From positions 1-64,000 of the forward strand of contig JBGCEM010000002.1 in NCBI GenBank assembly GCA_045106335.1: DNA of 64,000 nt, in the 5' to 3' direction. Position numbers and translations under genes: made by a program. This document shows positions 36,280-45,887 of the stretch, one piece after another. The stretch comes from Aliishimia sp045106335 (GTDB taxonomy: Bacteria; Pseudomonadota; Alphaproteobacteria; Rhodobacterales; Rhodobacteraceae). The notes beneath the pieces are model-generated. The model was not told the origin of the DNA. It worked only from the letters and a program-made list of their open reading frames with translations, and did not search any database. Each line of letters begins with the position of its first letter. Positions within the stretch are counted from its first letter, which is position 1.

Positions 36280-37872
36280 ATGCTGCATACCATTCGCCGC
36301 AGCGTCCTGACGGGGGCCGCCGCTTTGGCGATGACCGCAGGACTAACCGCAACAGCGCCCGGCGCGCTGGCTGAGACTGTTTTAAAAGTTGTGCCCCACT
36401 CGGGGCTTAAGATTTTGGATCCGATCTGGACCACGGCCTATATCAGCCGCAACCACGGCTATATGATCTATGACACGCTGTTCGGTCTGGACAAAGCGGG
36501 CGAAATCCAACCGCAGATGGTCGATAGCGTAACCCGGTCCGAGGATGGGCTGACCGTCACAATGACCTTGCGCGATGGCATGTCCTGGCATGATGGCGCC
36601 CCCGTAACGGCCGAAGATACAGTGGCCTCAATCAACCGCTGGGCATCTAAGGACGCGATGGGTCAAAAGATGATGACCTTTGTGGACAACTTGGAAGCCA
36701 CAGATGCGTTAACCATGACTTTCACGCTGAATGCGCCCACAGGTCTGTTGGAACTGGCGCTGGCCAAACCTTCGTCCAACGTGCCGTTCATGATGCCCGC
36801 ACGCATCGCCGCGACACCGGGCAGCGAGCAAATCACCGAATATGTGGGCTCTGGCCCGTTCATGTTCAACAACGAAGAATGGGAACCGGGCACCAAAGTG
36901 GTGTATGAAAAATTCGATGCTTACTTACCACGTTCCGAACCCACAGACGGGTTTGCCGGGGCGAAACTGGCCAAGGTCGACCGGGTCGAGTGGACGCCTA
37001 ACCGCGACATCCAACAAGCCGTGAACGCGCTGATCGCAGGTGAGATCGACATCATCGAATCCGTACCACCAGATCTGCTGCCGATCCTGGAAGAAGCCGG
37101 CGAAAGCTATACCAAGATCCCTAACGAAGCCGGTCTGCAATATACGTTCCGTTTCAATGTGTTGCACCCGCCCTTTGACAATCCCAAAATCCGTCAGGCC
37201 GTTCTGTATGCCTTCAACCAAGAGGACTTCTTGGACGCAACCATCGGCAACCCGGACTATTATCAGACCTGCAAAGCGATGTTCGTCTGTGGCCTGCCCT
37301 TTGAGACCACCGCCCATATGGACGGTCTGCTGGAGTCAGACTTTGCCACCGCGCGCAAGCTGCTGGAAGAGGCCGGATATGACGGCACGCCTGTTGTTTT
37401 GATGCATTCCACAAACGTGCCTGTGCTGACAAACTTGGCACCTGTGGCCAAGGATCTGCTGGAAGCCGTCGGCTTCACAGTGGATATGCAATCGATGGAT
37501 TGGTCGACCCTTGTGGCGCGCCGTTCGAAGAAGGATGCACCAGCCGATGGCGGATGGAACGCCTTTGCGACAGCTTGGGATGCGGGTGATTTGTTCAACC
37601 CATTGGCGATGGCGTTTTTGAACTCAAGCTGTGACAATGCACTGTTTGGCTGGCCTTGCGATGACAACATCGAAAAGCTGCGCGACGATTTTGCCCGCTC
37701 GACCTCGTTTGATGATCAAAAGGTAATCGTCGAAAACCTGCAAAAAGCCTGGGTCGAATACCCCACGCATGTGCATTTGGGCCAGTTCAACACACCGTCT
37801 GCGCTGCGCAACAATATCGACGGGTATCTGCAGGCGGGCGTGCCTGTCTTCTGGAACGTTGAAAAGAAATAA
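36280..37872 (+). CDS. ABC transporter substrate-binding protein, family 5 (Dpp/Opp type)
   Basis: The 530-residue periplasmic protein has a signal peptide (to about residue 32, ending ALA-E) and the SBP_bac_5 fold, with the opening LKVVPHSGLKILDPIWTTAY (about 34-53), TLRDGMSWHDG near 100 and VPxDLLP near 265. Family members bind peptides, nickel or glycosides. It starts the ABC transporter genes that follow. The ATG at 36280 has GGGAGA. It is followed by a GC-rich hairpin. Confidence 0.92.
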   Translation: MLHTIRRSVLTGAAALAMTAGLTATAPGALAETVLKVVPHSGLKILDPIWTTAYISRNHGYMIYDTLFGLDKAGEIQPQMVDSVTRSEDGLTVTMTLRDGMSWHDGAPVTAEDTVASINRWASKDAMGQKMMTFVDNLEATDALTMTFTLNAPTGLLELALAKPSSNVPFMMPARIAATPGSEQITEYVGSGPFMFNNEEWEPGTKVVYEKFDAYLPRSEPTDGFAGAKLAKVDRVEWTPNRDIQQAVNALIAGEIDIIESVPPDLLPILEEAGESYTKIPNEAGLQYTFRFNVLHPPFDNPKIRQAVLYAFNQEDFLDATIGNPDYYQTCKAMFVCGLPFETTAHMDGLLESDFATARKLLEEAGYDGTPVVLMHSTNVPVLTNLAPVAKDLLEAVGFTVDMQSMDWSTLVARRSKKDAPADGGWNAFATAWDAGDLFNPLAMAFLNSSCDNALFGWPCDDNIEKLRDDFARSTSFDDQKVIVENLQKAWVEYPTHVHLGQFNTPSALRNNIDGYLQAGVPVFWNVEKK

Positions 37873-37888
37873 GTCACGTTGACTTTGA

Positions 37889-37916
37889 CGCCGGCCTGCC
37901 ACCCTGCGGGCCGGCG
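37889..37916 (+). terminator. Hairpin between the SBP gene and its permease gene
   Basis: CGCCGGCC (37889-37896) pairs with GGCCGGCG (37909-37916) and four U residues follow. As in the urt operon, it lies just after the binding-protein gene and is likely a partial terminator that leaves the permeases at lower expression. Confidence 0.6.
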
Positions 37917-37945
37917 TTTTGATGCAAGCAAGGACACGCGCGACC

Positions 37946-38887
37946 ATGGCGAGTTATCTGATCAAACGCATTCTGGCGACCATTCCGGTGATGCTGTTTG
38001 TGGCTGTGTTCATCTTTTTATTGTTGCGCCTGACGCCGGGCGATCCGGCGGCGATGCTGGCGGGGGATTTCGCCAATGACGCCCAGATCGCGGAAATTCG
38101 CGAAAATCTTGGGCTCGATCAACCGCTTTGGAAACAGTTCGGCTTGTGGATCGGCGACATGCTGCGCTTTGAGCTGGGCGAGTCGTTTTATTATAAAAAA
38201 CAAGTGAGCGAGCTGATCCTGACGCGCATCGAACCCACGCTGTCGCTGTCTGCTGTCACCATCGTGCTGACCGTTCTGATCGCCGTGCCCATGGGAACGC
38301 TCGCCGCCTATAAACAAGGCAGTTGGATGGATCGCACGATTATGGGGTTTTCCGTCCTTGGCTTTTCCATCCCGGTTTTTGTGATCGGCTATGGCATGGT
38401 CTATCTGTTTTCCGTCAAGCTGGGCTGGCTGCCGGTGCAGGGCTATCAACGCATTGGGGACGGTGTTGGCGGTTGGCTTTATCGGTTGATCCTGCCCTCT
38501 GTCGCGCTGTCGGTAATCTTCGTGGCCTTTATTGCGCGCATGACCCGCACATCCGTGCTAGAGGTCTTAGGCGAAGACTACATCCGCACTGCGCGCGCCA
38601 AAGGGCAAACCGAAACCAAAGTGCTGATGCGCCACGCGCTGCGCAATGCCGCCGTTCCGATTGTGACAGTGATTGGCCTGGCCATCGCGATCCTGATCGG
38701 CGGTGTCGTTGTCACAGAATCCGTCTTTACCATCCCCGGCCTTGGATTGTTGACCGTCGAGGCGGTTTTAAACCGCGATTTCCCCACCATCCAAGCTGTA
38801 ATCCTGTTCTTTTCAGTGGTCTATGTGATGATCAATCTGATGGTGGATGTCAGCTATACGCTACTTGACCCAAGGATCCGTTACTGA
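37946..38887 (+). CDS. ABC transporter permease, DppB type
   Basis: This roughly 313-residue protein has six hydrophobic segments and the BPD_transp_1 EAA loop (EDYIRTARAKGQTE near residue 210), with the N-terminal LRLTPGDPA motif found in DppB. It pairs with the DppC-like protein. The ATG at 37946 has an AAGGA site; an upstream in-frame ATG at 37922 is less likely. Its stop shares a base with the next start (TGATG). Confidence 0.92.
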   Translation: MASYLIKRILATIPVMLFVAVFIFLLLRLTPGDPAAMLAGDFANDAQIAEIRENLGLDQPLWKQFGLWIGDMLRFELGESFYYKKQVSELILTRIEPTLSLSAVTIVLTVLIAVPMGTLAAYKQGSWMDRTIMGFSVLGFSIPVFVIGYGMVYLFSVKLGWLPVQGYQRIGDGVGGWLYRLILPSVALSVIFVAFIARMTRTSVLEVLGEDYIRTARAKGQTETKVLMRHALRNAAVPIVTVIGLAIAILIGGVVVTESVFTIPGLGLLTVEAVLNRDFPTIQAVILFFSVVYVMINLMVDVSYTLLDPRIRY

Positions 38888-39792
38888 TGTCGGACGCTGT
38901 TGCTCAATCCCCGCTCCGCCAGACGTTGGGGCGGTTATTTTCAAATACGTCTGTGCTGATTGGGGGCGGATTGGCGCTGCTGATCACCTTGATGGGCATA
39001 TTTGCACCCTATTTGGACACGCGCGATCCTTCGGGCATCAGCCCCAAAAACCGCAACAAACCGCCCGGGTACGAGGCGACTGTGCGTGACCGCGACACAG
39101 GTCAAAAGGTCGAAGTGCTTTATCGCATGGGCTCGGACACGCTTGGGCGGGATGTGTATTCCCGGGTGGTTTACGGCGCGCGCACATCGTTGATTGTCGG
39201 CGTATCTGTGGCCAGCATCGCGATTTTCTTGGGCATGCTCATCGGGTTGGCTGCGGGGTATTTTCGCATGGCTGATGGGATTATCATGCGGGTGATGGAT
39301 GGGATGATGGCGATCCCGGCGATCTTACTGGCGATAGCGGTCGTGTCCTTGTTTTCTGCTGGGCTGTTATCGGTGATCTTTGCCATTGTTGTGTCCGAAA
39401 TTCCGCGCGTTGTGCGGCTGGTGCGTTCGGTCGTGCTGTCGATCCGCGAAGAACCCTATGTCGAGGCCGCGATTACCGCAGGCACGCCCACCGCGACCTT
39501 GCTCATCCGCCACGTGCTGCCCAACACCATCGCCCCGCTGATCGTTCAGGGCACGTTTATTGTCGCCAGCGCGATTATCGTCGAGGCGATCCTAAGCTTC
39601 CTAGGCATCGGCATTCCGCCAGAAATTCCCACATGGGGCAATATCATGGCCGAGGGCCGTCAAGTCTTCCAACTGCACCCCCACAACATCCTTTATCCCG
39701 GCATCGTGCTTGCCTTGACTGTGCTGTCGGTCAATGTGTTGGGCGATGGGCTGCGAGATACGATGGATCCACGCTTTGCAAAACGGGTCTAA
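38887..39792 (+). CDS. ABC transporter permease, DppC type
   Basis: The 301-residue permease has an N-terminal DppC-type segment with an extended loop (about residues 40-90, GTDxxGRD-like motif as SDTLGRDVYSR), then five more membrane segments. The EAA loop is EPYVEAAITAGTPT near residue 195. It completes the channel with the DppB-type subunit. Two bases separate it from the ATPase gene. Confidence 0.92.
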   Translation: MSDAVAQSPLRQTLGRLFSNTSVLIGGGLALLITLMGIFAPYLDTRDPSGISPKNRNKPPGYEATVRDRDTGQKVEVLYRMGSDTLGRDVYSRVVYGARTSLIVGVSVASIAIFLGMLIGLAAGYFRMADGIIMRVMDGMMAIPAILLAIAVVSLFSAGLLSVIFAIVVSEIPRVVRLVRSVVLSIREEPYVEAAITAGTPTATLLIRHVLPNTIAPLIVQGTFIVASAIIVEAILSFLGIGIPPEIPTWGNIMAEGRQVFQLHPHNILYPGIVLALTVLSVNVLGDGLRDTMDPRFAKRV

Positions 39793-39793
39793 A

Positions 39794-41410
39794 ATGAACA
39801 CAGTTTTGGACGTCAGCGGCCTAAGCGTCGCCCTGCCCGGCTCGGCGGATCGCGCCTTTGCGGTGCAGGACATTTCCTTTACAGTGGAGGCTGGCGAAAT
39901 CGTCTGTGTCGTGGGCGAAAGTGGGTCGGGGAAATCTGTGACGGCCCAAGCGGTGATGGGATTGCTGCCCAAGGAACTGACCCCGACGACTGGCACCACG
40001 CAACTATTGGGCGAGGACACTTTGGCCGCCACGCCCAACCGGTTGCGCGATCTGCGCGGCACCAAAATGGCGATGATTTTCCAAGAACCGATGACTGCGC
40101 TGAACCCGGTGGCGCGGGTGGGCGAACAGATCGCCGAAGTGCTGGAAATCCACACGGACCTGTCGGCCACGGATCGGCGTACGCGCGCGATTGAGATCAT
40201 GGCCTCGGTCCACCTGCCCGACCCCGAACGCATGGTCGACAGCTTTCCGCACCAACTGTCTGGCGGGCAACGCCAACGCATTATGATCGCCATGGCCCTG
40301 GTGTTGGACCCTGCCCTGCTGATCGCGGATGAGCCGACCACTGCGCTTGATGTCACCACACAGGCGCAGATCCTGAAGCTGGTCAAAGAAATGCAAGAAC
40401 GCCAGGGCACCGGCGTGCTCTTTATCACCCATGATTTTGGCGTTGTTGCGGAAATCGCGGATCGCATTGTGGTCATGCAACATGGGCGCATCATCGAACA
40501 AGGCCCGCGTGATCAGATCCTGCGCGCACCCAAACAGCCCTATACGCAGATGCTGATGGCCTCTGTGCCCTCAATGACCCCGCCGCACCGCGATGTTGTG
40601 GTGGGCGAACAGGCGATTGAGGTGAAGGACCTGAACAAGATCTATGGGCGCACGGGATGGCTAAGTCGCGATCGGATCGTGCATGCGGCCAAAGACATCA
40701 ACCTGAATGTACGCAAAGGTGAAACGCTTGGAATTGTTGGGGAAAGCGGATCAGGGAAATCCACAGTCGCGCGCTGTATTGCGCGGTTGATCAACCCAAC
40801 TTCAGGCTCGATTAGCCTGCACGGCACCGAAATTGCCACCCTGCCCGAATCCAAACTGCGCCCGCATCGCAACAAAGTTCAGATCGTGTTGCAGGACCCG
40901 TATCGGTCGCTGAACCCGCGCCGCACCATCGGGTTGTCGCTGATCGAGGCACCGGTCAATTTCGGGGTCAGCAAAGACGACGCCTTGGCTGACGCGCGCG
41001 ATCTGATGGAATTGGTTGGCCTGTCTGCTGATGCGTTGGAACGCTATCCCCACCAATTTTCCGGCGGGCAGCGACAGCGGATCTGCATTGCCCGCGCGTT
41101 GGCTGTGAAACCCGACATCTTGATCGCGGATGAAGCCGTGTCCGCTTTGGACGTGTCCGTACAAGCGCAAGTACTTGAATTGCTAGACGATATTCGCGAC
41201 CGGTATAATCTGGCGATGTTGTTCATCACCCATGATCTGCGCGTTGCAGCACAAATTTGCGACCGCTTGATCGTGATGCAAAACGGTGTTGTCGTCGAAC
41301 AGGGCCCGACCTTTGACGTCTATTCCACGCCCAAAAGCGACTATACCCGCCTGCTGTTGAATGCTGCCCCTGGCACCGATGTTGAATTTGGCACCGGGCG
41401 TGCAACGTAA
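39794..41410 (+). CDS. Duplicated ABC transporter ATPase (DppD-DppF fusion)
   Basis: The 538-residue protein contains two full ATPase domains, corresponding to DppD and DppF joined head to tail. The first has Walker A GESGSGKS near residue 42 and LSGGQRQRIM near 155. The second has GESGSGKST near 315 and FSGGQRQRI near 425. Each has a Walker B (LLIADEPT and ILIADEAV). One chain therefore supplies both ATPases. This fusion is frequent in alphaproteobacterial peptide-type importers. Confidence 0.94.
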   Translation: MNTVLDVSGLSVALPGSADRAFAVQDISFTVEAGEIVCVVGESGSGKSVTAQAVMGLLPKELTPTTGTTQLLGEDTLAATPNRLRDLRGTKMAMIFQEPMTALNPVARVGEQIAEVLEIHTDLSATDRRTRAIEIMASVHLPDPERMVDSFPHQLSGGQRQRIMIAMALVLDPALLIADEPTTALDVTTQAQILKLVKEMQERQGTGVLFITHDFGVVAEIADRIVVMQHGRIIEQGPRDQILRAPKQPYTQMLMASVPSMTPPHRDVVVGEQAIEVKDLNKIYGRTGWLSRDRIVHAAKDINLNVRKGETLGIVGESGSGKSTVARCIARLINPTSGSISLHGTEIATLPESKLRPHRNKVQIVLQDPYRSLNPRRTIGLSLIEAPVNFGVSKDDALADARDLMELVGLSADALERYPHQFSGGQRQRICIARALAVKPDILIADEAVSALDVSVQAQVLELLDDIRDRYNLAMLFITHDLRVAAQICDRLIVMQNGVVVEQGPTFDVYSTPKSDYTRLLLNAAPGTDVEFGTGRAT

Positions 41411-41434
41411 ATCCCCCAATTAAGGAGTCCACCG

Positions 41435-42604
41435 ATGAACATCCTGCCCATCATCGCCGAAGCCACGCCAGACCTGACCGAGATCTTCAAAGACTTGCAT
41501 GCCCATCCCGAAATTGGGTTCACCGAAACGCGCACCGCTGCCATCGTGGCCGAGCAATTGCGCGACATGGGAGTCGACGAAGTGCATACCGGCATCGCCA
41601 AAACTGGGGTCGTCGGGATCATCAAAGGCAAGGGCGATGGACCCCGCCGGATTGGGCTGCGCGCCGACATGGACGCGCTGCCAATTGAGGAACAATCCAA
41701 CCTGCCCTATGCCTCAAAAAACCCAGGTGTGATGCATGCCTGTGGGCATGACGGGCATACCACAATGCTGTTGGGTGCTGCGAAACATCTTGTGCAAACG
41801 CGCGATTTCGACGGCACTGTCGTGTTGATATTCCAACCCGCGGAAGAGGGACTGGGTGGCGCGCGCGGTATGATTGCCGAAGGATTGTTTGACCGCTTTC
41901 CCTGCGACGAAGTCTACGGCATGCACAATTATCCCAATGGCGAACCGGGTCAGGTGCGCATCTGCAAAGGCACTGCTATGGCTGGGGCTGCGTTTTTTGA
42001 CATCACCATCACTGGGCGTGGCAGCCACGCCGCGATGCCACAACAATCGCGCGATCCTGTGATAATTGCCGCATCCTTGGTGACGCAGATACAGACAATT
42101 CTGTCTCGCAATCTTGCCCCGTTGGATGCTTGCGTGATTTCAGTGACGCAAATCCATGCAGGCGCTGCTTATAATGTGGTGCCCGAAACAGCAACACTTG
42201 CGGGCACGATCCGATACTTCAAAGACGAGGTCTACGACCTTGCCGAGACCCGGCTGAAAGATCTGTGTGCTGGGGCCGCTATGGCGTATGGCGTTGAAAT
42301 TGATGTTGATCTGCGCAATATTTTTGATGTCCTAGTCAATGACGAGGCCTTGTCCGATGCGTATTTGGACGCTGCCGCCGACATCGTTGGGCGTGAAAAC
42401 GTAAGCGACAACATCGAACCTGCGACGGGTTCAGAGGATTTCGCAGACATGCTGAAAACGATCCCAGGATCTTACTGCAGCATCGGTCATTCTGGCACCG
42501 TCCCCCTACACAATCCCGGCTTTGTGCAGGATATCGATATGCTTCCAATTGGGGCATCCATCTATGCGCGACTTGCGGAAAAGCGGCTTAAGCGCAGTGT
42601 CTAG
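41435..42604 (+). CDS. M20 family amidohydrolase (hippurate hydrolase/IAA-amino acid hydrolase type)
   Basis: The 389-residue metallohydrolase has the M20D pattern: LHAHPEIGF near residue 21, DMDALPI near 78, and the metal-binding C103/H105 in MHACGHDGH, then QPAEEGLGGA near 137. Related enzymes cleave N-acyl or N-aryl amides of amino acids. No signal peptide is seen. It follows the transporter ATPase by 24 bases with an AAGGAG site, so it is probably cotranscribed and acts on the imported compound. Confidence 0.92.
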   Translation: MNILPIIAEATPDLTEIFKDLHAHPEIGFTETRTAAIVAEQLRDMGVDEVHTGIAKTGVVGIIKGKGDGPRRIGLRADMDALPIEEQSNLPYASKNPGVMHACGHDGHTTMLLGAAKHLVQTRDFDGTVVLIFQPAEEGLGGARGMIAEGLFDRFPCDEVYGMHNYPNGEPGQVRICKGTAMAGAAFFDITITGRGSHAAMPQQSRDPVIIAASLVTQIQTILSRNLAPLDACVISVTQIHAGAAYNVVPETATLAGTIRYFKDEVYDLAETRLKDLCAGAAMAYGVEIDVDLRNIFDVLVNDEALSDAYLDAAADIVGRENVSDNIEPATGSEDFADMLKTIPGSYCSIGHSGTVPLHNPGFVQDIDMLPIGASIYARLAEKRLKRSV

Positions 42605-42698
42605 CCTCACCTGGTCATGATCTTGCCCGCACATGGCCTTTGCCCCGCTTGCGGCGATCTATGCGCGAACCGATTTGTCAGGGTCGTATGCTTTGGAA

Positions 42699-42727
42699 GA
42701 ATGGATCGATTTGTCATTGATCCATTC
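42699..42727. terminator. Inverted repeat between the M20 gene and the chemoreceptor gene
   Basis: GAATGGATC (42699-42707) and GATCCATTC (42719-42727) pair perfectly around an 11-base loop. It lies between convergent genes and may terminate either, although U-runs are lacking. Confidence 0.45.
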
Positions 42728-42750
42728 TCCCAAATGCCGGCGCTAAACCG

Positions 42751-45183
42751 TTAGAAATCCTCCCAGTCGGCTTCAGGCTGAGGAGACCCGTTCGCGACTT
42801 GTTTATACTCAGGTGAATTTGAAGGCGGTTGGAATATTTCGGTCTGCAAATTGCTGTGAAGATCGTCGACGCTTTCAGTTGACTGACTTTTTGAATCGCT
42901 CGAGACGCCGGAAAACTTGTCCAACGACTTTGATAGAGTTTGCGCCTCACCATTCAAAGACATGCTTGAAGCGGTTAGCTCTTCCAAGGATGCCGCGTTT
43001 TTATGCGTTGTCGTATCGATGGATCTGATAGCCAAGTTCACTTCGTCAATTCCGACGGATTGCTCTTCAACAGCCGCTGCGATTTCAGCGATTTGTGCAG
43101 ACGCTGTTTCGATGTCCGACACAATGCCTTCCAGCGCCTCTCGGGTCTTCACCACTTTTTCAACACCGATTTCAACGCTTCGGTTATTCTGTTCGATGAC
43201 TGCGCCGATTTCTTGAACGGCTTCTTGAGATCGCTGTGCTAAGCCGCGCACCTCTGACGCAACGACAGAGAAACCGCGTCCAGCATCGCCCGCACGGGCT
43301 GCTTCCACACCCGCATTCAACGCGAGCAGATTGATCTGAAAGGCAATATCTTCAATGACTTTCACGACGTTGTTGATTTGCCCCGTGGCCGTAGACATCT
43401 CATTAATTGAAGCCTCTGTATCTTTTGAGATTTCGCTGGTGCCATCAGCACTATTCTTGACTTTTTCAGCGGCAACTTTTGCGGCTTTTGCGTTCTTGAC
43501 GACCTGGTGCACGTTGGCCGATAGCTCTTCGATCGTGGCCGAGGTTTGCACCACTGCAGCGGCATTGTCTTCCGACCTTTTCGCCATGTCCAAGGATGCA
43601 GCCTCAAGCTCAGACGACGTATCAGATACGCAACGTCCACTGTCCATGACTTGTGCCATAGTTTGAGATAGGGACACCATGGCCGCGTTGAAATCTTCTT
43701 TCATTTGCAAGAAAACGCCTTCGCGGTCTCCTTCAATGCGCGTGGCAAGATTACCTTTGGCAAGGTCATCGATGGATTGTACAATGTCGCCGATATTGGT
43801 TTCAGTCGTTTCAAGAAGCTGGTTAATCACATTTGCCAACGCAACTAGACTTGGGTCTTGAATTGTGTTGGGCATACGTCGTGTAAAATCACCCAAGGCA
43901 GCTTTACCCAGAACCTGTTCCATATCTTGCTGAAAAGCTTCCAGGGTTTGCATACGTTGTTGTTCTAATTCGCGCTCTTGTTCTTCTTTGGCACGATGTG
44001 CTTCTTCCGACTCGGCTTTGCGCTTTAGATTTTCGACTTCCTGCTGCTTTTCTATTTCTTCCTTTCGCTTGACCTCCAGGTCAAGATCCCTTGCTTTGCG
44101 CGCATTTTCAAGAAAAACGACCATCGCATTTTTCATCTTTCCGATTTCGTGGTTTTGTTGGCTGGGTTCGATATCAGTGTCCAAATCGCCGTCTGCCAGT
44201 TTTGACATCGCCTCGGTCACTTTCGTCAAGTTGACCGATACATTTCGACCCGTGATGTACGCCAGTGCAGCACCAATCAGCGTGCTGACCAGAACGATAA
44301 CAGATAGGGTCCAAATAATACGCTGTGTTGAGTTAACTGCCGCCGGACCTATCGTATTTTGACGTTCAACAACAGCATCAACGGCGGTTTCCACGTGCTG
44401 TAAGACCAATGGGCCAATTTCGTCCATCCGCGCATAAAACGCATTGCGTTCCAAAATAACACTTGCGACCTGAGCAGATGCTGCGTCAAACTCATCAAGG
44501 TCGGCCATAGTGGCTTCTGTCAGCTCGCGCCGCCGTGGATCTTGCAACTGAAACATCAGATTTTTCAAACCAACGCGCGCGCTTTCAATCTCGGCAGTTG
44601 AACGAACCACATCATCAGAACTGTTGGATACCAAAAAACGTTCCAGATATAAACGGCCCAGCAGTAACCTTGTAGCGGCAAGACCCGCAGCAGAACTGGC
44701 GACTGCGTCGTTATCTTTTAGGGCCGTATCCATAACTTCTGACAGCTGTTGACGCGCCTTAAGACCCGAATCCGATGTCAACTGTACCAGCGCGTCGCGC
44801 CGCAACTGCAATTCAGCTGCCTTTTCTAAGGTGGCCAAGTATTCCGTAAGTTCCGTCGGGATTTCAAGCAACACCTGAGCGTCGCTGAAACTTTGCGACA
44901 AGGCATCCAATTCGTCACTTAGCGCAAGTACTTCGTCTATATTGTTGCGTACTTCCTCAATATATTTAGGATCTCTGGTTGTACGAAACTTACCGTAAGC
45001 CAATCGCGCTTCAAACACGTCCGCCATGATATCCGCAGCCAGAAGGCTTTGTTTGGCTGTTGAGCGATATTCATCAAACACTTTAGAAACATGGTTGGTT
45101 TCATACACAGCAAACACACCAACAGATAAAATGATGGCGATCAGTAACCCCATTCCAAAATAAATCTGCTTTACAATCGACAT
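42751..45183 (-). CDS. Methyl-accepting chemotaxis protein
   Basis: The 810-residue receptor has a membrane segment at about 9-31, a helical periplasmic sensor (HBM-like, about 35-300), a second membrane segment near 315-335, a HAMP domain, a long charged coiled coil (about 390-460) and a methyl-accepting signalling domain with the hairpin tip GRGFSVVASEVRGLAQRS. The last residues DWEDF resemble the xWxxF pentapeptide that tethers CheR. The ATG at 45183 follows AGGGA. Further upstream reading is not used. No other che gene is in the window. Confidence 0.93.
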   Translation of the reverse strand: MSIVKQIYFGMGLLIAIILSVGVFAVYETNHVSKVFDEYRSTAKQSLLAADIMADVFEARLAYGKFRTTRDPKYIEEVRNNIDEVLALSDELDALSQSFSDAQVLLEIPTELTEYLATLEKAAELQLRRDALVQLTSDSGLKARQQLSEVMDTALKDNDAVASSAAGLAATRLLLGRLYLERFLVSNSSDDVVRSTAEIESARVGLKNLMFQLQDPRRRELTEATMADLDEFDAASAQVASVILERNAFYARMDEIGPLVLQHVETAVDAVVERQNTIGPAAVNSTQRIIWTLSVIVLVSTLIGAALAYITGRNVSVNLTKVTEAMSKLADGDLDTDIEPSQQNHEIGKMKNAMVVFLENARKARDLDLEVKRKEEIEKQQEVENLKRKAESEEAHRAKEEQERELEQQRMQTLEAFQQDMEQVLGKAALGDFTRRMPNTIQDPSLVALANVINQLLETTETNIGDIVQSIDDLAKGNLATRIEGDREGVFLQMKEDFNAAMVSLSQTMAQVMDSGRCVSDTSSELEAASLDMAKRSEDNAAAVVQTSATIEELSANVHQVVKNAKAAKVAAEKVKNSADGTSEISKDTEASINEMSTATGQINNVVKVIEDIAFQINLLALNAGVEAARAGDAGRGFSVVASEVRGLAQRSQEAVQEIGAVIEQNNRSVEIGVEKVVKTREALEGIVSDIETASAQIAEIAAAVEEQSVGIDEVNLAIRSIDTTTHKNAASLEELTASSMSLNGEAQTLSKSLDKFSGVSSDSKSQSTESVDDLHSNLQTEIFQPPSNSPEYKQVANGSPQPEADWEDF

Positions 45184-45485
45184 GGACGAGTCCCTAGTTG
45201 TGAATTCTCGGCGAGACGTACTGTCAGATCCTTTAAAAAAAGTTATAGTCGCATGCAGAAAGGGCCCTCGAAAGCGGCGGTGTGTAAGATAGTTTTTACC
45301 AAGTCGAGCCAGCACGCATCGCAAGCTACGCCCCCAAAACCCATATTATTGATATTAAACACATTTTCCCCGAAACAGGGGCCTGATCCCAATCCCACCA
45401 CACGGCGATTCAAATCTAATTGATCCAATTCCACGCGCCCCCGAAAGGACTAAACTTTGCTCAATACTCAGGCTAAGCTGGACCT
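45184..45485. other. Intergenic region between divergent genes
   Basis: These 302 bases separate the chemoreceptor from the small periplasmic protein. A leftward frame of about 63 codons lies here without a family likeness. AT-rich stretches suggest promoters for both genes, but no clear hexamer pair was recognised. Confidence 0.4.
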
Positions 45486-45878
45486 ATGAAACATATTCTT
45501 TTGATAGCCCTCTTTGCGACGCCAATCGCGGCCAACACTGAGCCAATGACTGCGGATCAATTTGAAGCCTATACCACGGGTAAGACATTGTTTTTTGGTC
45601 AGAACGGCCAAGCTTACGGCGCCGAGCAATATTTAAGCAATCGCCGGGTGCGTTGGTCTTTTCTGGATGGGCACTGCAAAGAGGGCCTTTGGTATTCAGA
45701 AGAAGGGCAAATCTGTTTTGTCTATGAGGATAACCCGGATCCCCAATGTTGGACGTTTACGCAAAGCCCAGGAGGTTTGCTGGCGCAATTTAACGGGGAT
45801 GAACCTGCGACTGAGCTTTACGAGGCGCGCAATACTGGCGATGAGATGATTTGCCTGGGTCCCGAAGTTGGCGTGTGA
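45486..45878 (+). CDS. Small secreted protein, unknown function
   Basis: The 130-residue protein has a signal peptide (about residues 1-16) and a compact domain with three cysteines (HCKEG, QICF, QCW) plus a final Cys near residue 125. Motifs include YTTGKTLFFGQNGQ, RRVRWSF and EDNPDPQCWTF. I recognise it as of a type common in roseobacters but without an assigned function. It ends nine bases before the xseA stop on the other strand. Confidence 0.7.
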   Translation: MKHILLIALFATPIAANTEPMTADQFEAYTTGKTLFFGQNGQAYGAEQYLSNRRVRWSFLDGHCKEGLWYSEEGQICFVYEDNPDPQCWTFTQSPGGLLAQFNGDEPATELYEARNTGDEMICLGPEVGV

Positions 45879-45887
45879 CGCACATCC

